From the NCBI GenBank assembly GCA_937896295.1, contig CALBME010000029.1, positions 1 to 14,876 of the forward strand: a DNA stretch of 14,876 nucleotides. The letters run 5' to 3'. This document shows positions 13,308-14,876 of the stretch, in pieces; positions within the stretch are counted from its first letter, which is position 1; each line of letters begins with the position of its first letter. Under the pieces are notes generated by a model, which saw only the letters and a program-made list of their open reading frames with translations, did no database searches and was not told the DNA's origin. The position numbers and the translations under genes are program-made. The DNA comes from an uncultured Micavibrio sp. GTDB lineage: Bacteria > Pseudomonadota > Alphaproteobacteria > Micavibrionales > UBA1664.

Positions 13308-14303
13308 TTATGAATCGAATGTGAACAGCACGCCGCCGCCCTGCGCCGTACCCGCAAGAAAGGCGCCGCCAGTCGGCGCGAATGTAATTGTCGTAACAAT
13401 GTGGCCGGAGGGGGCCGCCGCGTTGAACGCTTTCTTGTTCATAAGGTCCAGCAGAATGACGGCGCCGTCACCGAAACCGGCGGCCATGACCGGTTCTTCA
13501 TGGTGGGCGGCCAATGCCGTGACCATCGCCCCGTTGGACCAGCCCAGCTGTATCGGCTCGCGTCCTTCCGGGCCCTGTTTGTCAAACGGCCAGATCACGA
13601 CGGTCTCCGCCCCGGACGTGCCCAGCCATTTGCGGTCGGCGCTCCACACCATGCGGGTGGGTTTGGTCTGGTACCCACTCATCTGGTAGTCGCGTTTGAT
13701 CGGTACGTTCCAAAGATGAATGGCGCCTTCCTGCATGGCTGTGACGACCCATCGTTTGTCGGATGATATGGTCACGGCCAGATGCGCGCCTTTCCATGCA
13801 AGGCGCATGGGCTGCGGTTCGAAATGCGGCCACGCCCACAACGTCACGCCGTCACGGTGCGATGCCGCCAGACCCATGCCGTCCGGCGCGAAATGAATGT
13901 CGGTGACTGAGCCTTCGTGCGGACCCAGAATTTTTGGCGCGGCATCGCGGCGCGTCCACAGATGCACGTGCCTGCCCACGGCGACTGCGACGCTGCCGTT
14001 GACGTGCACCGCCATTTTTTCGGTCCATGCGCCTTTGAAGTCGGCAAAATCATGAACCGTGCCGTCGGTAGCAATGGTTTTCAGCGTGCCGTCATCCGAC
14101 AGGGAAATGAACCCTTCGTCATATGCGTAAAGCGCGGGCACGGCACCGCTGTGCACTTTGACGTTCCTGCGCGCATTGTCATGAAATATTTCAACGCTGC
14201 CGTCGCCCAGCCCAAAGGCATAGGCCGACGCATCGACCGAAAACGCAGTGCTGTTGACCGGTGCAGCGAACGTATACCCGATGGATTTAAGCGGCTGATT
14301 CAA
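13308..14303 (-). CDS. WD40 beta-propeller protein with TTG start
   Basis: About 331 aa, made almost wholly of WD40-like repeats. Seven or eight blades can be read, each ending in patterns such as DGSVEIF, HVHLWT, DGVTLWAW, GAIHLWNV, AETVVIWPF and DGAVILLDL. No enzyme motif, signal peptide or membrane segment is seen, so it is probably a cytosolic scaffold. No ATG occurs in the first ~90 codons of the frame. TTG at 14303 is chosen because GAGGGG lies 4 nt upstream and it overlaps the end of the CobW gene by 17 nt, implying translational coupling. Family knowledge: WD40 proteins are recalled beside CobW GTPases in other alphaproteobacteria, pointing to a shared role in metal handling (inference). 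Start position is the least certain part. Confidence 0.8.
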   Translation of the reverse strand: MNQPLKSIGYTFAAPVNSTAFSVDASAYAFGLGDGSVEIFHDNARRNVKVHSGAVPALYAYDEGFISLSDDGTLKTIATDGTVHDFADFKGAWTEKMAVHVNGSVAVAVGRHVHLWTRRDAAPKILGPHEGSVTDIHFAPDGMGLAASHRDGVTLWAWPHFEPQPMRLAWKGAHLAVTISSDKRWVVTAMQEGAIHLWNVPIKRDYQMSGYQTKPTRMVWSADRKWLGTSGAETVVIWPFDKQGPEGREPIQLGWSNGAMVTALAAHHEEPVMAAGFGDGAVILLDLMNKKAFNAAAPSGHIVTTITFAPTGGAFLAGTAQGGGVLFTFDS

Positions 14304-14876
14304 GCGTCCCCTCGAAACCTTTTTGCAGGGTCGCCTTATCAAGGTTGCGGCCGATGAAGACCAGTTTGCTGGTCTGCTTTTCGCCGTCCTTCCACGCATT
14401 GCCCGGTGCGGAATCCGCGATCATGTGCACAGCCTGGAAAACGAAACGGCGCGGGGAGTTACGGATGTTAAGGACCCCCTTGGAACGCAGGATGTTCGGT
14501 CCCTGTTCAGCCAGCACTTCGCTGATCCATTGTTCGAACTTGCCCATGATCACCGGGCGCTCGGCGGTCAGGGCGATGCTTTTAACCTGGCTGTCGTGGT
14601 TATGCGTGTGGCCGCCCTCAAGAAATTCCGGTTCGATCGCAAGGATGCGCGACAGATCGAACGCGCCCTTGTCGAGGATCTTGTCGAGACCGATCTGGCT
14701 GTTGGTGGTGCGATGCACCTGCGCATACGGGTTGATGGCACGAATGGCGCCTTCAACCTCTTTGGTTTCGTCTTCGCTGACCAGGTCCATTTTGTTCAGC
14801 ACGATGATATCGGCAAACGCGATCTGGTCTTCGGCTTCGGGTGAGTCTTTCAAACGCTGCAGGACGTGTTTGGCAT
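14287..14876 (-). CDS. CobW/COG0523 family GTPase, C-terminal part
   Basis: The last 195 residues of a CobW-type metal-chaperone GTPase; the 5' end lies beyond the right edge. The visible part starts in the G domain, with FADIIVLNKMDLVSEDE carrying the NKxD guanine-specificity motif. A His-rich loop EGGHTHNHDSQ is a likely metal-binding stretch. The CobW C-terminal domain begins at about WISEVLAEQGPNILRSKGVL and includes FVFQAVHMIAD. The Walker A and the CxCC metal motif would be in the missing part. The family delivers zinc or cobalt to client proteins; the His loop and lack of nearby cobalamin genes favour a zinc-related role, but this is inference. It overlaps and is probably coupled to the WD40 gene. 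Confidence 0.9.
   Translation of the reverse strand, partial: AKHVLQRLKDSPEAEDQIAFADIIVLNKMDLVSEDETKEVEGAIRAINPYAQVHRTTNSQIGLDKILDKGAFDLSRILAIEPEFLEGGHTHNHDSQVKSIALTAERPVIMGKFEQWISEVLAEQGPNILRSKGVLNIRNSPRRFVFQAVHMIADSAPGNAWKDGEKQTSKLVFIGRNLDKATLQKGFEGTLESAA

Overview
The window looks like chromosomal DNA from a Gram-negative heterotroph, most probably an alphaproteobacterium. This is inferred from the mix of gene families (DUF465/YdcH-like protein, PuuA-like glutamine synthetase, CobW GTPase followed by a WD40 protein, LrhA-like LysR regulator, cytosolic MCP/Cache protein) and from a GC content near 60% over most of the window. Genus cannot be fixed from sequence alone. No rRNA, tRNA, CRISPR array or insertion sequence was found.

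Layout, left to right. (1) Positions 1-89 carry the first 29 codons of a minus-strand peptidase S51 (PepE-like) gene that runs off the left edge. (2) Positions 183-2158 are a visibly AT-richer islet (roughly 40% GC by eye) with plus-strand genes of unknown function. The first appears frameshifted (183-527 plus 341-1054). Two tightly packed small genes follow (140 and 221 aa). The organisation and the style of the last two proteins recall toxin/immunity cassettes, but this is not proven. The islet is followed by three inverted repeats, the last a C(UUCG)G terminator. (3) A minus-strand SbtA-like bicarbonate permease (2349-3329). (4) A minus-strand series: DUF465-like protein (5928), degenerate TFIIB-type zinc-ribbon protein (5680), a GC-rich hairpin, TerC/Alx-type membrane protein (5306) and HtpX protease (4311). 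terC and htpX are 11 nt apart. A possible 54-codon ORF lies on the opposite strand at 5954-6118. (5) A minus-strand LysR regulator (6154-6999). (6) A minus-strand group: PuuA-like glutamine synthetase (9277), PfpI/DJ-1-like protein (7844) and a 52-aa single-pass membrane protein (7262), ending in a strong terminator. (7) Divergently, a plus-strand RlmD/TrmA-type RNA m5U methyltransferase (9336-10601) with a promoter that predicts a nearly leaderless mRNA. (8) A minus-strand ammonium transporter (10667-12004). (9) A minus-strand cytosolic chemoreceptor-like protein with its MCP tip at the N-terminus and a Cache-like sensor at the C-terminus, preceded by a 25-bp palindrome. (10) A minus-strand CobW GTPase (partial at the right edge) overlapping a TTG-started WD40 propeller.

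Functional themes are membrane stress and metal handling (HtpX, TerC, CobW, zinc-ribbon-like protein), nitrogen metabolism (AmtB, PuuA-like GS) and inorganic carbon (SbtA-like). Most of the window is ordinary housekeeping or accessory chromosome. The least explained parts are the AT-rich islet, the inverted MCP/Cache protein with its palindrome, and the small genes at 5954-6118 and 7104-7262.
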